Source: Hordeum vulgare subsp. vulgare (Eukaryota > Streptophyta > Magnoliopsida > Poales > Poaceae). From it: a stretch of 64,000 nt of DNA. Positions 10,961 to 21,123 of this stretch are shown piece after piece. The notes under the pieces were generated by a model, which was given only the letters and a program-made list of their open reading frames with translations, was not told the DNA's origin and did not search any database. Within the stretch, counting starts at the first letter, position 1, and every line of letters begins with the position of its first letter. The stretch is from NCBI RefSeq assembly GCF_904849725.1, contig NC_058521.1:560004176-560068175 (forward strand). Direction: 5' to 3'. A program made the translations under genes and the position numbers.

Positions 10961-13519
10961 ATGGACATGGATCCAGCTGCAGTAGCTCCAGTGCAGAGGG
11001 ACGGGACTTCCGCGGAAGTCAAGTCTTTCACCTCTGAGGACCTGGAACGGGCCCTTGCCAAGCAAAAAGAGGAGCATGATGCTTCTCTTGAGTCCATAAT
11101 TCAAATGAGACTAGCAGCACTAACCACAGGGACAACCACGTCCCCGAGGGCCTCAGGGCCCCACATGCACGGTACTTCATTTGGCCAGCCTCCTCCGGAG
11201 AGGAACCAAACCAGTGTTCCATGGCTTTATGCTAAGTCTCAAATTGAGAAACCTAAGTACAATCCTGGAGGAAAACCTACCTTGCTTGATGACAATTCCG
11301 ATTTTGCTTTGTGGAGAGTTGGTATGCAGGATCATCTTAGGTACGCCAATGATGAGATGCTGGACATCCTCGAGCATGGGTACAATCCTGTTGATCCAAG
11401 ATGCCTCACGCCCAGAGAAACTTATGACAAGCATCTCAATGACACTGCAATCATGTGCATAAGAAAGGGGATGAATGACAAGCAACGAAGACCTTACATT
11501 CACATCACAAGTGCCAAGGAATTGTGGGACAACATCATAAGGACCAAGACCGGTACCTCCACTCTTCGGCTTGCTCAATATGAAATTGCCAAGGGGCAAT
11601 TACAGAATTTCTGTATGGAAAAGGGTGAATCTCCCAAGCAACTACTAGAACGGATCATGACTCTCGCCGCAGACATTGAGTCATGTGACTGTGACAAGAC
11701 GCAAGATGGTTTCAATTTGACCAAGAGATTTCTTGTGGACAAGTTACTTCACGCTCTTGCTCCATATCACCATCAAATGGTATGGGACATGAGACAACAT
11801 CATGCCTTCAAAGAAATGACTCCGGATGACATCATATCCACTTTCCAACTATTTGAAGAGTCAAAGGCAAATGCAACAAAGCACCTAGCCATGCATGGCA
11901 CTTCAACATCAAAGATCAACCTTGCTTTGAAAGCCAAGCATGAGTATGACGAAGAAGAAAGTGAAGAAGAAGAAGGTGATGATGACTGTCAAGATGGTGA
12001 TGATGTTGACTCTGATAAAAGCCCATCTTTTGAGGACATTGCCCTCTTAGTGAAGAAGTTCAGTGCAGGGAAGTTCAAGGGAAGATTTCCAAAGAAGAAG
12101 GTAAGGAAATGCTATAACTGTGAGGAAACCAACCACTTCTCCAACGACCGCCCTTATGAGAAGAGAGAAGACAAACCAAGGTTTCCAAAGACCTTCGTAA
12201 AGAAGAAGTTACCAAACCCTATGAACTCCAAGTCCAAAAGGACAGATGGAAGAGCAATGGTTTCTCAAGAAGAATTAGATCCAGAAGATGTTGGTGGAGT
12301 TGCCGGAGTAGCTCAAGATACACAGAGTACTTTGAGGCTAGTCAACAAAAGTGGTGATGTTGTTCACTACAACTATATGAAGGACTACAAGGGCAACGCT
12401 CACAAGTGTCTGATGGCAAAGACTGCCATGGGAGATGGGGAAGACCAAAGCTCCCATGATAAGGTTAAGGTAACCCCACGGCTAAACCCCTTCAGTCTAG
12501 CTTCTACCCCTTCTGATGAGTATCTTGATGCGGAAGATCATTATGAGGATAATGATTTAGATCATCCCATGTTTGCTAAAATGAACAAATTTATGGGCTC
12601 TCTCAAAGGAAAGAAGCTCACTATGTTTCGCATACTTATGGAAATGGTGAGTAAGCACACCAATACCATCAAGGAACTCGAAACCCTCGTCACTGAGGAG
12701 AAGGAGAGAAATGAACTCCTTGAGCAGAAAGTCCTTTATGAGGAAGCACAAAATGATCCATTATGTTCAAAAGTAGGTGAAAACCTTGATAAACATGCTA
12801 ATGATCTTGCCTCCTTGAAAAAGGCTGAAAATGTGTGCAGAGAATTACTAAATGATAAAGACCGACTTGTGAACTCTCATGCTTCTCTTTCTAAGGACTG
12901 TGAGCGTCTATCCTTGTCTCTCAAAGACAAGGAAGAGAAACTCACTGTTCTTACAAAGAGCTTTGAGGCACTTAAGGTCACTTATCTTGACACTCTAGCT
13001 AAGGCCTACTCCTCACCTATTATCAATGTTGATACCTGCACTACTAACCCTAGTAGTGAACTGACATCTATCTGTGAGGAAAACTGTTCGTTAAGGGCAC
13101 AGCTAGACAGAGGTCTCATGACATGTGCACAAGGACAAAAGACTCTCAATGAGATCTTAAGTCGACACAATGGAGGTGTCGCAAAGGAAGGGCTTGGGTT
13201 CAACCCAAGTACTGCCAAGAAAAGTACATCTCCTCTGAAGTGTACCACTCCTCTTAAGGAAATATTTGTACCAGAGGGACACACGGAGAAAGGTAAGGTT
13301 GTGAGTGGATCGGCCACTAGGGGTCCGTCTGCTCACAACAAGACAACCGAATTCATGCCGCCATCCTATGTACTACACAAATTAAAGGAAGGAAAGGTCT
13401 ATGCTAAATTCGTTGGTCCCCGTAATGCATTTCGATTCTATGCTATTTGGGTCCCTAAGACTCTTGTAACTAATGTGAAAGGCCCCATGACAAAATGGGT
13501 ACCTCAAACCAAGTCTTAA
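10961..13519 (+). CDS. SIRE-type gag polyprotein, zinc knuckle damaged
   Basis: This 852-aa frame starts at the first ATG after the PBS. Residues about 80-310 are a Copia capsid-like (UBN2/gag) region; an acidic run ([18 protein letters not shown]) follows near residue 330, and a zinc knuckle near 385. The knuckle reads [14 protein letters not shown]: the fourth ligand of the CX2CX4HX4C pattern is arginine, so zinc binding should fail. The C-terminal half (about 540-730) is a long charged coiled coil, as in Sirevirus gags, which are much longer than ordinary Copia gags. The frame ends at TAA 13,517-13,519; the pol frame is open across this point in the +1 register, so pol expression would need a frameshift or another route. 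Confidence 0.9.
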   Translation: MDMDPAAVAPVQRDGTSAEVKSFTSEDLERALAKQKEEHDASLESIIQMRLAALTTGTTTSPRASGPHMHGTSFGQPPPERNQTSVPWLYAKSQIEKPKYNPGGKPTLLDDNSDFALWRVGMQDHLRYANDEMLDILEHGYNPVDPRCLTPRETYDKHLNDTAIMCIRKGMNDKQRRPYIHITSAKELWDNIIRTKTGTSTLRLAQYEIAKGQLQNFCMEKGESPKQLLERIMTLAADIESCDCDKTQDGFNLTKRFLVDKLLHALAPYHHQMVWDMRQHHAFKEMTPDDIISTFQLFEESKANATKHLAMHGTSTSKINLALKAKHEYDEEESEEEEGDDDCQDGDDVDSDKSPSFEDIALLVKKFSAGKFKGRFPKKKVRKCYNCEETNHFSNDRPYEKREDKPRFPKTFVKKKLPNPMNSKSKRTDGRAMVSQEELDPEDVGGVAGVAQDTQSTLRLVNKSGDVVHYNYMKDYKGNAHKCLMAKTAMGDGEDQSSHDKVKVTPRLNPFSLASTPSDEYLDAEDHYEDNDLDHPMFAKMNKFMGSLKGKKLTMFRILMEMVSKHTNTIKELETLVTEEKERNELLEQKVLYEEAQNDPLCSKVGENLDKHANDLASLKKAENVCRELLNDKDRLVNSHASLSKDCERLSLSLKDKEEKLTVLTKSFEALKVTYLDTLAKAYSSPIINVDTCTTNPSSELTSICEENCSLRAQLDRGLMTCAQGQKTLNEILSRHNGGVAKEGLGFNPSTAKKSTSPLKCTTPLKEIFVPEGHTEKGKVVSGSATRGPSAHNKTTEFMPPSYVLHKLKEGKVYAKFVGPRNAFRFYAIWVPKTLVTNVKGPMTKWVPQTKS

Positions 13520-13556
13520 TTCTTTACAGGCTATTTTCTCCGGTGGAGCAAAATGG

Positions 13557-16500
13557 GTGATCGGCAGTGGATGCACCAATCATATGACCGGAGATAGTAA
13601 CTTGCTCTATGACTTCATGCAAGCCATTCGACCATACATGAGCATTGTATTTGGTCGAGGGTCGAAAGGGCAGGTAATTGGGTTGGGCAAGGTGGCAATC
13701 ACTAATGACATGTCTATTGCAAATGTCATGCTTGTTCAATCTCTTCAATATCATTTACTTTCAGTTCGCCAATTGGCTTCCGTCGGTTATGACACACTAT
13801 TTGGACTAACGGATGTGAAAGTCTTTAAGAGAGACACTCTTGAAGTGGCTTTTGTTGGAGAGTTGGATGGCAACCTTTACACGGTTGATTTCTCGAAAGA
13901 GAGCACTTTCCATACAACTTGTCTAATGGCCAAGGCCGACATGGGATGGCTGTGGCATCGCCGGCTCGCCCATGTTGGCATGAAAAATCTTCAAAATCTC
14001 TTAAACGGTAATCACATCCTTGGACTAACAAATGTATCTTTTAAGAAAGATCGTGTGTGCAGTGCATGCATAGCTGGGAAGCAACATCAATCAAGACATC
14101 CACCCAAGAACGTTGTATCCACTTCGAGGCCGTTAGAGCTCCTTCATGTGGATCTATTCGGGCCTCCTTCATGGGCAAGTCTTGGAGGGAAAAAGTATGG
14201 CCTAGTCATTGTTGATGATTACTCAAGATATACATGGGTGTTCTTTCTCAAGTCCAAGGACGAGACAAAGGTCACTTTCATTGATTTTGCAAAACAAGCC
14301 CAGCGGAAGTTTGACAAGGACATTAAGGCAGTAAGAAGTGATAATGGCTCCGAGTTCAAGAACTACACCCTAGAAGAATTTCTGAGTGATGAGGGGATTG
14401 AACATCAGTACTCCGCACCCTACACTCCCCGACAAAATGGTGTGGCAGAAAGGAAGAACCGGACACTTGTGGAAATGGCAAGGTCCATGTTAGATGAATA
14501 CAAGTCACCACATAGCTTTTGGGCTGAGGCCGTCAACACAGCATGTCATGCATCAAACCGGCTCTTCCTCCGATCAATATTGGAGAAAACTCCGTATGAG
14601 CTCCTAACTGGGAACAAGCCAAATGTTAAGTACTTTCGTGTGTTTGGATGCAAATGCTTCATCCTCAACAAATGGGAACGGTTAGGCAAATTTCAATCCA
14701 AAACAACCGAGGGGATTTTTGTTGGCTATGGATCAAACTCTCACGCCTACAGAGTCTACAACAAATCCACTGGATGTGTTATAGAAACCTGTGACATGAC
14801 GTTTGATGAATTAAACCGCTCCCATGGGGAGCAAGTTGATCTAAATGATGCAGGTGAAGAAGACTCCCCACAAGATATCTTAAACATGGGTGTAGGTGCA
14901 CTTTTGCCGATGGAACAAAGACCCCATGATGATGATGAAGATGATGAGAACATCTCGCATCCTCAAGACGGTTCACTGCCCGTACCTCCACAAGATACTA
15001 GCACACCCATCATGCCAGTTGTTGAGGATCAAGTAGGAGATGACACTCAAGAACAAGTTGATCCCCAAGAGGTAGACCAAAGTATGGGTATGCTTGATGA
15101 TGAACCTCAACAGGTGCAATGTGAAGAGGAATATCTTCCTCCGCACATAAATGATCCATATGTTGAGGACATTGATGATGGAAACGAAGTTGAACCTCGT
15201 GAAACCTTGACCTCCATCATGCCACGTGTGGCCGGTCGTGTTAATATTGATCAAATTCTCACAGGCGTATCGGAAGGTAGAGTGACTCGTAAACAATTAA
15301 CAAACTTTTGTGCTCACTTTTCGTTTGTCTCTAGTACCGTGCCACATAGGGTTCAGGATGCATTATGTGACAACGACTGGTTACTTGCTATGCAAGAAGA
15401 GCTAAACAATTTCACACGCAATGAAGCATGGTCATTGGTAGAACGACCAACTGAAGAACATAATGTTATTGGAACTAAATGGATCTTCAAGAACAAGGAA
15501 GATGAGAACGGGATTGTTCTACACAACAAGGCAAGGTTAGTAGCACAGGGGTACTCCCAAGTTGAAGGTTTGGACTTTGGTGAAACTTTCGCCCCTGTTG
15601 CTCGTCTTGAGTCCATTCGCATTTTATTGGCCTATGCTGCTTTCAATGGTTTTACCTTGCATCAAATGGATGTGAAAAGTGCTTTTCTTAACGGTCCTCT
15701 ACAAGAAGAAGTATATGTATCACAACCACCTGGGTTTGTTGACCCTCATCACAAAGACCATGTATATAAACTTCACAAGGCACTTTATGGTCTTAAACAA
15801 GCACCCCGTGCTTGGTACGATCATCTTAAGAAGTTCCTACTCGATGATGGCTTTGTGGTGGGGGTGATCGATCCCACTCTTTTTACTAAGAGGGAAAATG
15901 GTGATTTGATCTTATGCCAAATCTATGTAGATGACATCATTTTTGGTTCTCCTAACATCCATTTGTGCAAGAAATTTGCGTCCTCCATGACCAAGACCTT
16001 TGAGATGTCACTCAACACGGACTTGAAGTTCTTTCTTGGTTTTCAAATACAACAATTTCAAGAAGGGATTTTCTTGTCTCAAACTAAGTATCTCAAGGAC
16101 ATTCTTGAGAAATTTGATATGACAAATGCTAAACCAATGAAGACACCCATGGCCACTGATGTAGTTCTAAATGAAGACTCAAACGGTATTCCTTTTGACC
16201 CATCTACTTATCGCTCCATGATTGGTTCGCTGCTTTACCTTTGCGCATCTAGACCGGACATCATGTTAAGTGTAGGAATATGTGCTAGATTTCAAACTTC
16301 CCCTATGGAAAGCCATCACACGGCGGTTAAGCACATTCTTAGATACCTTGTTCACACCCCAAAGTTAGGCTTATGGTACCCTAAGGATGCAAAGTTTGAT
16401 CTTATTGGGTATTCTGATGCGGATCGGGCCGGTGATAAAGTGGGACGGAAATCCACTTCCGGTGCATGTCAGTTTCTTGGACGCTCGTTGGTAAGTTGGT

Positions 16501-16877
16501 CCTCGAAGAAGCAGAACTGTGTTTCTCTCTCCACGGCCGAGGCCGAATATATTGTAGCCGCAAGCTGTGCTACTCAATTGCTATGGATGAGGCAAACACT
16601 GAAGGATTATGGTATCATGTATCGACACGTTCCTCTTCTCTGTGATAATGAAAGTGCCATAAAGATCTCCGTAAACCCCATTGATCACCCTCGCACAAAA
16701 CATATTGATATTAGGTATCATTTCTTGAGAGACCATGTGCAAAAGGGTGACATTGATATTACCCATGTGGGTACCGACATGCAGTTAGCCGACATTTTCA
16801 CCAAGCCACTTAGCGTAGCTAGGTTCTGTCAACTTAGGCGTGAACATGGTATCTTGGAGCTTGACAACATATCTTGA
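13557..16877 (+). CDS. SIRE-type pol polyprotein (PR-IN-RT-RH), protease active site altered
   Basis: The frame is open from before 13,503, overlapping the gag end in another register; counting here starts at the valine codon 13,557. The order PR-IN-RT-RH defines Ty1/copia. Protease: the expected catalytic Asp is Gly ([13 protein letters not shown]), which should abolish activity. Integrase: a HX4H/CX2C zinc region near residue 135 and a catalytic triad at about D197, D261 and E297, 35 residues apart between the last two. Reverse transcriptase: intact YVDD near residue 790. RNase H: SDADRAG and STAEAEY near residue 990, then ADIFTKPL near the C-terminus. No internal stop is present. The element is therefore nearly complete but probably cannot process its own polyprotein. 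Confidence 0.93.
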   Translation: MIGSGCTNHMTGDSNLLYDFMQAIRPYMSIVFGRGSKGQVIGLGKVAITNDMSIANVMLVQSLQYHLLSVRQLASVGYDTLFGLTDVKVFKRDTLEVAFVGELDGNLYTVDFSKESTFHTTCLMAKADMGWLWHRRLAHVGMKNLQNLLNGNHILGLTNVSFKKDRVCSACIAGKQHQSRHPPKNVVSTSRPLELLHVDLFGPPSWASLGGKKYGLVIVDDYSRYTWVFFLKSKDETKVTFIDFAKQAQRKFDKDIKAVRSDNGSEFKNYTLEEFLSDEGIEHQYSAPYTPRQNGVAERKNRTLVEMARSMLDEYKSPHSFWAEAVNTACHASNRLFLRSILEKTPYELLTGNKPNVKYFRVFGCKCFILNKWERLGKFQSKTTEGIFVGYGSNSHAYRVYNKSTGCVIETCDMTFDELNRSHGEQVDLNDAGEEDSPQDILNMGVGALLPMEQRPHDDDEDDENISHPQDGSLPVPPQDTSTPIMPVVEDQVGDDTQEQVDPQEVDQSMGMLDDEPQQVQCEEEYLPPHINDPYVEDIDDGNEVEPRETLTSIMPRVAGRVNIDQILTGVSEGRVTRKQLTNFCAHFSFVSSTVPHRVQDALCDNDWLLAMQEELNNFTRNEAWSLVERPTEEHNVIGTKWIFKNKEDENGIVLHNKARLVAQGYSQVEGLDFGETFAPVARLESIRILLAYAAFNGFTLHQMDVKSAFLNGPLQEEVYVSQPPGFVDPHHKDHVYKLHKALYGLKQAPRAWYDHLKKFLLDDGFVVGVIDPTLFTKRENGDLILCQIYVDDIIFGSPNIHLCKKFASSMTKTFEMSLNTDLKFFLGFQIQQFQEGIFLSQTKYLKDILEKFDMTNAKPMKTPMATDVVLNEDSNGIPFDPSTYRSMIGSLLYLCASRPDIMLSVGICARFQTSPMESHHTAVKHILRYLVHTPKLGLWYPKDAKFDLIGYSDADRAGDKVGRKSTSGACQFLGRSLVSWSSKKQNCVSLSTAEAEYIVAASCATQLLWMRQTLKDYGIMYRHVPLLCDNESAIKISVNPIDHPRTKHIDIRYHFLRDHVQKGDIDITHVGTDMQLADIFTKPLSVARFCQLRREHGILELDNIS

Positions 16878-17100
16878 AATCTTGCACACATACATACACT
16901 CACATTATGGTTGTGTCTTGATGTGTGCATATATTTAGGGGGAGTGCGTCGTAATTCTATGTGTTTTTAAGCTTACAACGTACGCACAGATCATTTCATG
17001 CATGTAATGCTCCTAGAAAACCAGTGCTCATAGTTTGTTATATATATATCATGAAAGTCATCATCATCACAACAAAATTACCAGAACTGCCCCCTCCTCA
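16878..17100 (+). other. Pol-ORF3 spacer with a PPT copy
   Basis: This is non-coding. It contains AGGGGGAG at 16,937-16,944, a copy of the purine tract that normally sits only next to the 3' LTR. Repeated PPT copies are a known Sirevirus feature. Confidence 0.65.
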
Positions 17101-17102
17101 CT

Positions 17103-17258
17103 ATCTCGGAAGTCCGGCTCACTCCGGACGTCCGGCGCCAGAAAACCTTCCGGACGTCCGACGCCTCTCGAACGTCCGACGCCAGAACATCCACCGGCCG
17201 TCCGACACCTCTCGGCAGTCCGACCTCCGGACGTCCGAGGCCTCTCGGACGTCCGAGG
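17103..17258 (+). promoter_or_regulatory. Second CGGACGTCCG palindrome array, upstream of ORF3
   Basis: Four exact copies of CGGACGTCCG and four near copies (CGGAAGTCCG, CGAACGTCCG, CGGCCGTCCG, CGGCAGTCCG) lie within about 155 bp and end about 12 bp before a TATA box. This is the LTR promoter architecture in miniature, located between pol and ORF3. It suggests that ORF3 has its own promoter; that function is inference. Confidence 0.75.
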
Positions 17259-17269
17259 CCTTGGGGACC

Positions 17270-17277
17270 CTATAAAA
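17270..17277 (+). promoter_or_regulatory. Putative internal TATA box for ORF3
   Basis: CTATAAAAAGC follows the palindrome array and precedes a GC-rich leader of about 245 bp before the first ATG of ORF3. Confidence 0.6.
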
Positions 17278-17524
17278 AGCTGGGCGCGGGGCTGGGTCTT
17301 TTACCCTAATCCCCTGCGCCCCACTTCCCCCAGCCGCCGTCGCCAGCCCTGGGAGCAGCTCGAGGAGCTCCTCCCCAACGCCGCCCTCCTCGAGATCGAC
17401 CGATCTCCTCCGCGGATCCCCTTCTCCTCCGTCCGTACCCTTTACAGGATCCCTCTCAGGGCTCCATGGGAAGACCAAGCACACCGCTCGGAAGACCGTG
17501 GCCGCCTCATCCTCTCGCATCCCT

Positions 17525-18829
17525 ATGAACATGGGGTCGGAATCGGATGAGTCACACCGTCCCTTCAAACGGGCTGCCCGGCGTCCTCCACCCCGGCAGT
17601 CGCCGTCTCCATCACCGTCTGATGATGCTGACCCCGACTTCGAGGAGGAGATTGCCGCCGAGGAACTTCCTCAACCCGTCGCTCGAAGGTCCAAGCTCGG
17701 GTCTCGCCGGGCCTCCTACATGCCACAACCGCCTCCTGCCCAGCCTGAAGGTGAAGCTCGCCGCATCTCTTTAGAGCCCCCTGCCACGTTAGGTCGTGAT
17801 ATCACCAACTTTACCACTCTTGGGGCTGCTTCCTATTTTACTTTCCGCCGCGACGTAAATCAATACGAGGTCGGCAGTGATTCTACGGATTCACGTTTTC
17901 GCACAAACGTCCAGGCTGACATATTTTCCACGGTCATAGTTCCTAAGGGCTTATCTAGTCATCTTTACATTGATATAGAGCATATTCGCAAGCACCCGGC
18001 GAAATATCCGGGTGCCATTGAGCTTATTGAGTCTTCGGGGCTTGCCGCCCCGTTTGCTTTTCATTGCGACTATAATGCTGCTGCCATCCACCAATTCTAT
18101 GCCACATGTCATTTTGGCTCCGACAACACTGTCACCTGGATGACCTCTGACGTGCGCCTCAAAGCCACTTATGTTACTTCTGTTGCCGCTCTGGGTTTTC
18201 CCCATACTGGGCATAAAATTCATAAGGATGATCCTAACCATGCACCTAAGAATATTGAAGTGTGTGGACACCTCCTCAAACCACTCCGTGAGCTTGATGA
18301 GGATGAGCACCAGAAGGACCTTAACCAGGTATCCATCTGGCGCTCACCTTTGTTCATTATCTTTCAGTGTGTCATCCGCACCATCTATCCCAAGATGGGT
18401 GATAAGGGTTCTTGCAGTGGCTATTGTATCGATATCATGTACCACTTGTTCGAGAACCCCAAGACCAAAATCAATGTGCCCCATTTCCTATGGCATGAGA
18501 TTCGGCTTGCTAGCTTTCAGTTCAAGCGAGCCTTTCCTCATGCTCCTTTCATTCAGGCACTTATTAACCACGTTGCTGATTTCTCTATGGCTACCACTCA
18601 CATCCATCGCAAGTGGACCATTCCCGCTCACATGGCGAATGATTTTGCTCCCAAGCACGCCCCTTCTTCCTCTACTACCACTCGCCGCACTGCTGCGTGT
18701 GCCGCCACCCCTTCATCTAGCTCCGCGTCTCTCGGTCGCATTGCCAAATTCCTTGGCAAAGCTCACTCTGCTTTGATGAAGGTTGTCTCCTTTCAGTGTG
18801 GTCAAACCCATGATGTGGTTTCCCGCTGA
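17525..18829 (+). CDS. SIRE-type third ORF (env-like position), truncated by a stop
   Basis: The frame is open from 17,498, and its first ATG (MNMGSESDESHRPF) is at 17,525. The first 90 residues are basic and rich in proline and serine. The middle is a globular domain with a conserved-looking stretch (about 100-370) that resembles the 'putative plant transposon protein' type rather than a viral glycoprotein; I see no signal peptide or clear fusion peptide. The tail is rich in serine and threonine. After the TGA at 18,827-18,829 the same frame stays open for 59 more codons to 19,009, ending in a very acidic stretch (DDDEL), so this copy is probably truncated by a point mutation. An ORF between pol and the 3' LTR is typical of envelope-class Sireviruses; the function is unknown. 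Confidence 0.75.
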   Translation: MNMGSESDESHRPFKRAARRPPPRQSPSPSPSDDADPDFEEEIAAEELPQPVARRSKLGSRRASYMPQPPPAQPEGEARRISLEPPATLGRDITNFTTLGAASYFTFRRDVNQYEVGSDSTDSRFRTNVQADIFSTVIVPKGLSSHLYIDIEHIRKHPAKYPGAIELIESSGLAAPFAFHCDYNAAAIHQFYATCHFGSDNTVTWMTSDVRLKATYVTSVAALGFPHTGHKIHKDDPNHAPKNIEVCGHLLKPLRELDEDEHQKDLNQVSIWRSPLFIIFQCVIRTIYPKMGDKGSCSGYCIDIMYHLFENPKTKINVPHFLWHEIRLASFQFKRAFPHAPFIQALINHVADFSMATTHIHRKWTIPAHMANDFAPKHAPSSSTTTRRTAACAATPSSSSASLGRIAKFLGKAHSALMKVVSFQCGQTHDVVSR

Positions 18830-19381
18830 GTTTCCTCTCAGAATGCCCTCAAGGCTCGTCTGAGAGCCTCGGGCGATCTTACTGTGAGTGATGATGAGGC
18901 CCCTCCTGCTGCTCCTTCCATTGATTTTGGCTTCCCTTCTGGTCCTGAGTGGTCTGATTTCTTTGACGAGGCTGGGGGCAGTGGTTTGGGTGATGATGAT
19001 GAGCTCTGAGCTTGGTTGGTGTTATTTATGGCTCCCTTTTTGGTCCTTGGTGACAAACGGGGAGTAATGTATCGTAGTTAAAATTTTATTCTCGTCATTT
19101 TTAGTCTTTGGAGATTTAATGTAATGGATACAATTCATGTATGGCTACTTATGAATGGTTGCGATTTGCTATGATATCATCATAGACTATTATGTCTTGA
19201 TCTTTTATTTCTATGATGATCTATTATTCTTCCATGATTGATCCATTTGGAGCTTCGATTTCCTTATCATGCATATCCTAAGGGGGAGCTCCGTACTAAA
19301 ATATCTCCTAGACTATAATGTATGGTTCATATTTTTGAGACCTATGTATATGTTGTCATCAACTACCAAAAAGGGGGAGAT
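18830..19381 (+). other. ORF3 remainder and PPT cluster before the 3' LTR
   Basis: Codons to 19,009 continue ORF3 beyond its stop. Three purine tracts follow: ACGGGGAG (19,057-19,064), AAGGGGGAG (19,280-19,288) and the terminal AAAAAGGGGGAGA (19,368-19,380), which abuts the 3' LTR. Clustered PPT copies are a described Sirevirus hallmark. Confidence 0.8.
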
Positions 19382-21123
19382 TGAAAGTGCATGCTATGCC
19401 CCTAATTGTCTTTTGGTGTTAATGACAACACATACATAGGAAACTAATCCTATTTGTTGAGTGTATCTCAGGACGGCAAGTACTTTAGTAGATTAAGATT
19501 TCTGTGCCAAAGGCTGCCTGAAAAGATTGGTGAGTTATATTTCGAGAAGACTCGGGATTAAGAAGAGATGCTGTAGAATAGTCTTTTGAGTTTACTGATA
19601 TTGAGTATAGGGATCCCGCACTATTAAGAGGGGATCACAGGCTTTGCGAGAAACTTGCTCATACCACATCTCTACAATCATATCAAACATCACATAATAT
19701 CCACTCTCTACAATTCAACATATGTCCAATCTCCTCGGACATCCGGCTACCTCCGGATGTCCGAGGGCCGGACGTCCGGCTGGCTTCGGAAATCCGCAGC
19801 CAGACACCAGTAGTTTGTACACACTATAACTCGGAAATCCGGCTCCCTCCGGACGTCCGAGGGCCGGACATCCGGCCAAGCTCCGGAAATCCGCAGCCAG
19901 ACACCAGTAATTTGTACACACTATAACTCGGAAATCCGGCTCCATCCGGACGTCCGAGGGCCGGACATCCGGCCAAGCTCCGGAAATCCGGAGGCCAACA
20001 CCAGTAGTTTGTGTGCACTATATCTCGGACATTCGGCCTCCTCCGGACGTCCGAGCTCCGGATGTCCGACCCCCGTCGTAAATCCGGAAGCCACCACCAG
20101 AAGAAATTGTGTTGTATAATACGGACTTCCGGGCCACTTCCGGACGTCCGGCTGCTGATGTATTCGAATAGGTTCAGGCTCACCTACAGGCCTCGGACGT
20201 CCGACCCCTGTCGGACGTCCGACCGCTGATAAATTCAGTTGAGCTCCAGTCATGCCTACAGGTCTCGGACGTCCGACTCCCTCCGGACGCCCGGTCCCTC
20301 ACGGACACCCGGACTTCCGACAAGTGTCGGACGTCCGGACCCTGTGTGACTTATTGCACCTCCAACGGCTGGATTTCACTCCACACTATATATACTCTTC
20401 TCCCACCTCGTGAAAGGGTGTTCAACACAGCCAAGATACATCCAAGAACACCTTTCCTCTCACTCACTCTTGTCTACACTAAATCCTAGATCCCAAGAGC
20501 ATTTGTGAGTCCTTTAGAGTGTTGTTCCAATCAAAAGAAAGATCGTCTCCCTCTCCTCCTTCCCACCAAAGTGATTTGTGATTTGAGCAAGTTTTGAGCA
20601 ATCCCCGTGATCTTGTTACTCTTGGAGGTTGGAGACTCCTAGGCGGTAGGAGTCTTCGGAGAGGAATCAAACCATTGTGATATCCCCCGGAAAGTTTGTG
20701 AAGGTTTGGAAGCCACCTCAAGGCTTACCACTAGTGGTTGAGAAACGCCTTCGTGGAGTTATCTCAAAGGGAGAATAGGGTGAGCCTTCGTGGCGTTGGT
20801 GTGCCTTCGTGGTAACATCCGCCCCTCTAACGGTGACGTAGCTTCCCTCCAAGGAAGTGAACATCGGGATACATCCTTGTCTCTCGCGGAGTTTCGGTTA
20901 TTCCTAACCCTAACTCTCTACTTGTGTTAATCCTTATTACATACTTGTATTTGCTTATTGTTTACCGCTTGCCTTGCTTCACTCCTAATAGCTTACTCTT
21001 TGTCATAGCAATTATTAGGCTTACACTTATATTCCGCACTTTAGCCTAAAATTGCTAAGTAATTGTTAAAATTTGGATTTGTACCTATTCACCCCCCCTC
21101 TAGGTCCATCTCGATCCTTTTCA
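19382..21123 (+). repeat. SIRE-type 3' LTR
   Basis: This 1,742-bp LTR repeats the 5' LTR, including the palindrome array (about 19,735-20,345) and the TATA box. Differences from the 5' LTR are about a dozen single bases and one 2-bp indel near the 3' end. It is followed by the CATTG target duplication at 21,124-21,128. Confidence 0.95.

Larger units (their letters stand above)
9167..21123 (+). mobile_element. Maximus/SIRE-type Ty1/copia retrotransposon (Sirevirus) with third ORF, full length
   Basis: This 11,957-bp element has LTRs starting TGAAAGTGCATG and ending CCTTTTCA, a CATTG target duplication, an initiator-tRNA-Met PBS (10,909-10,920), gag, pol, an additional 3' ORF and a terminal PPT. 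A long gag with a C-terminal coiled coil, several PPT copies, symmetric CGG-CCG repeated motifs in the LTR and an env-like ORF are together the known signature of envelope-class Sireviruses. The LTRs differ by about a dozen substitutions plus a 2-bp indel in 1.74 kb (counted by eye), so insertion was recent. It carries disabling changes in gag, protease and ORF3. Confidence 0.95.

Noticed and set aside
16961..17568. Overlapping frames on both strands around the CGGACGTCCG array before ORF3
   Set aside because: They arise from the palindromic repeats (ArgThrSerAsp-type runs on either strand) and have no other support.
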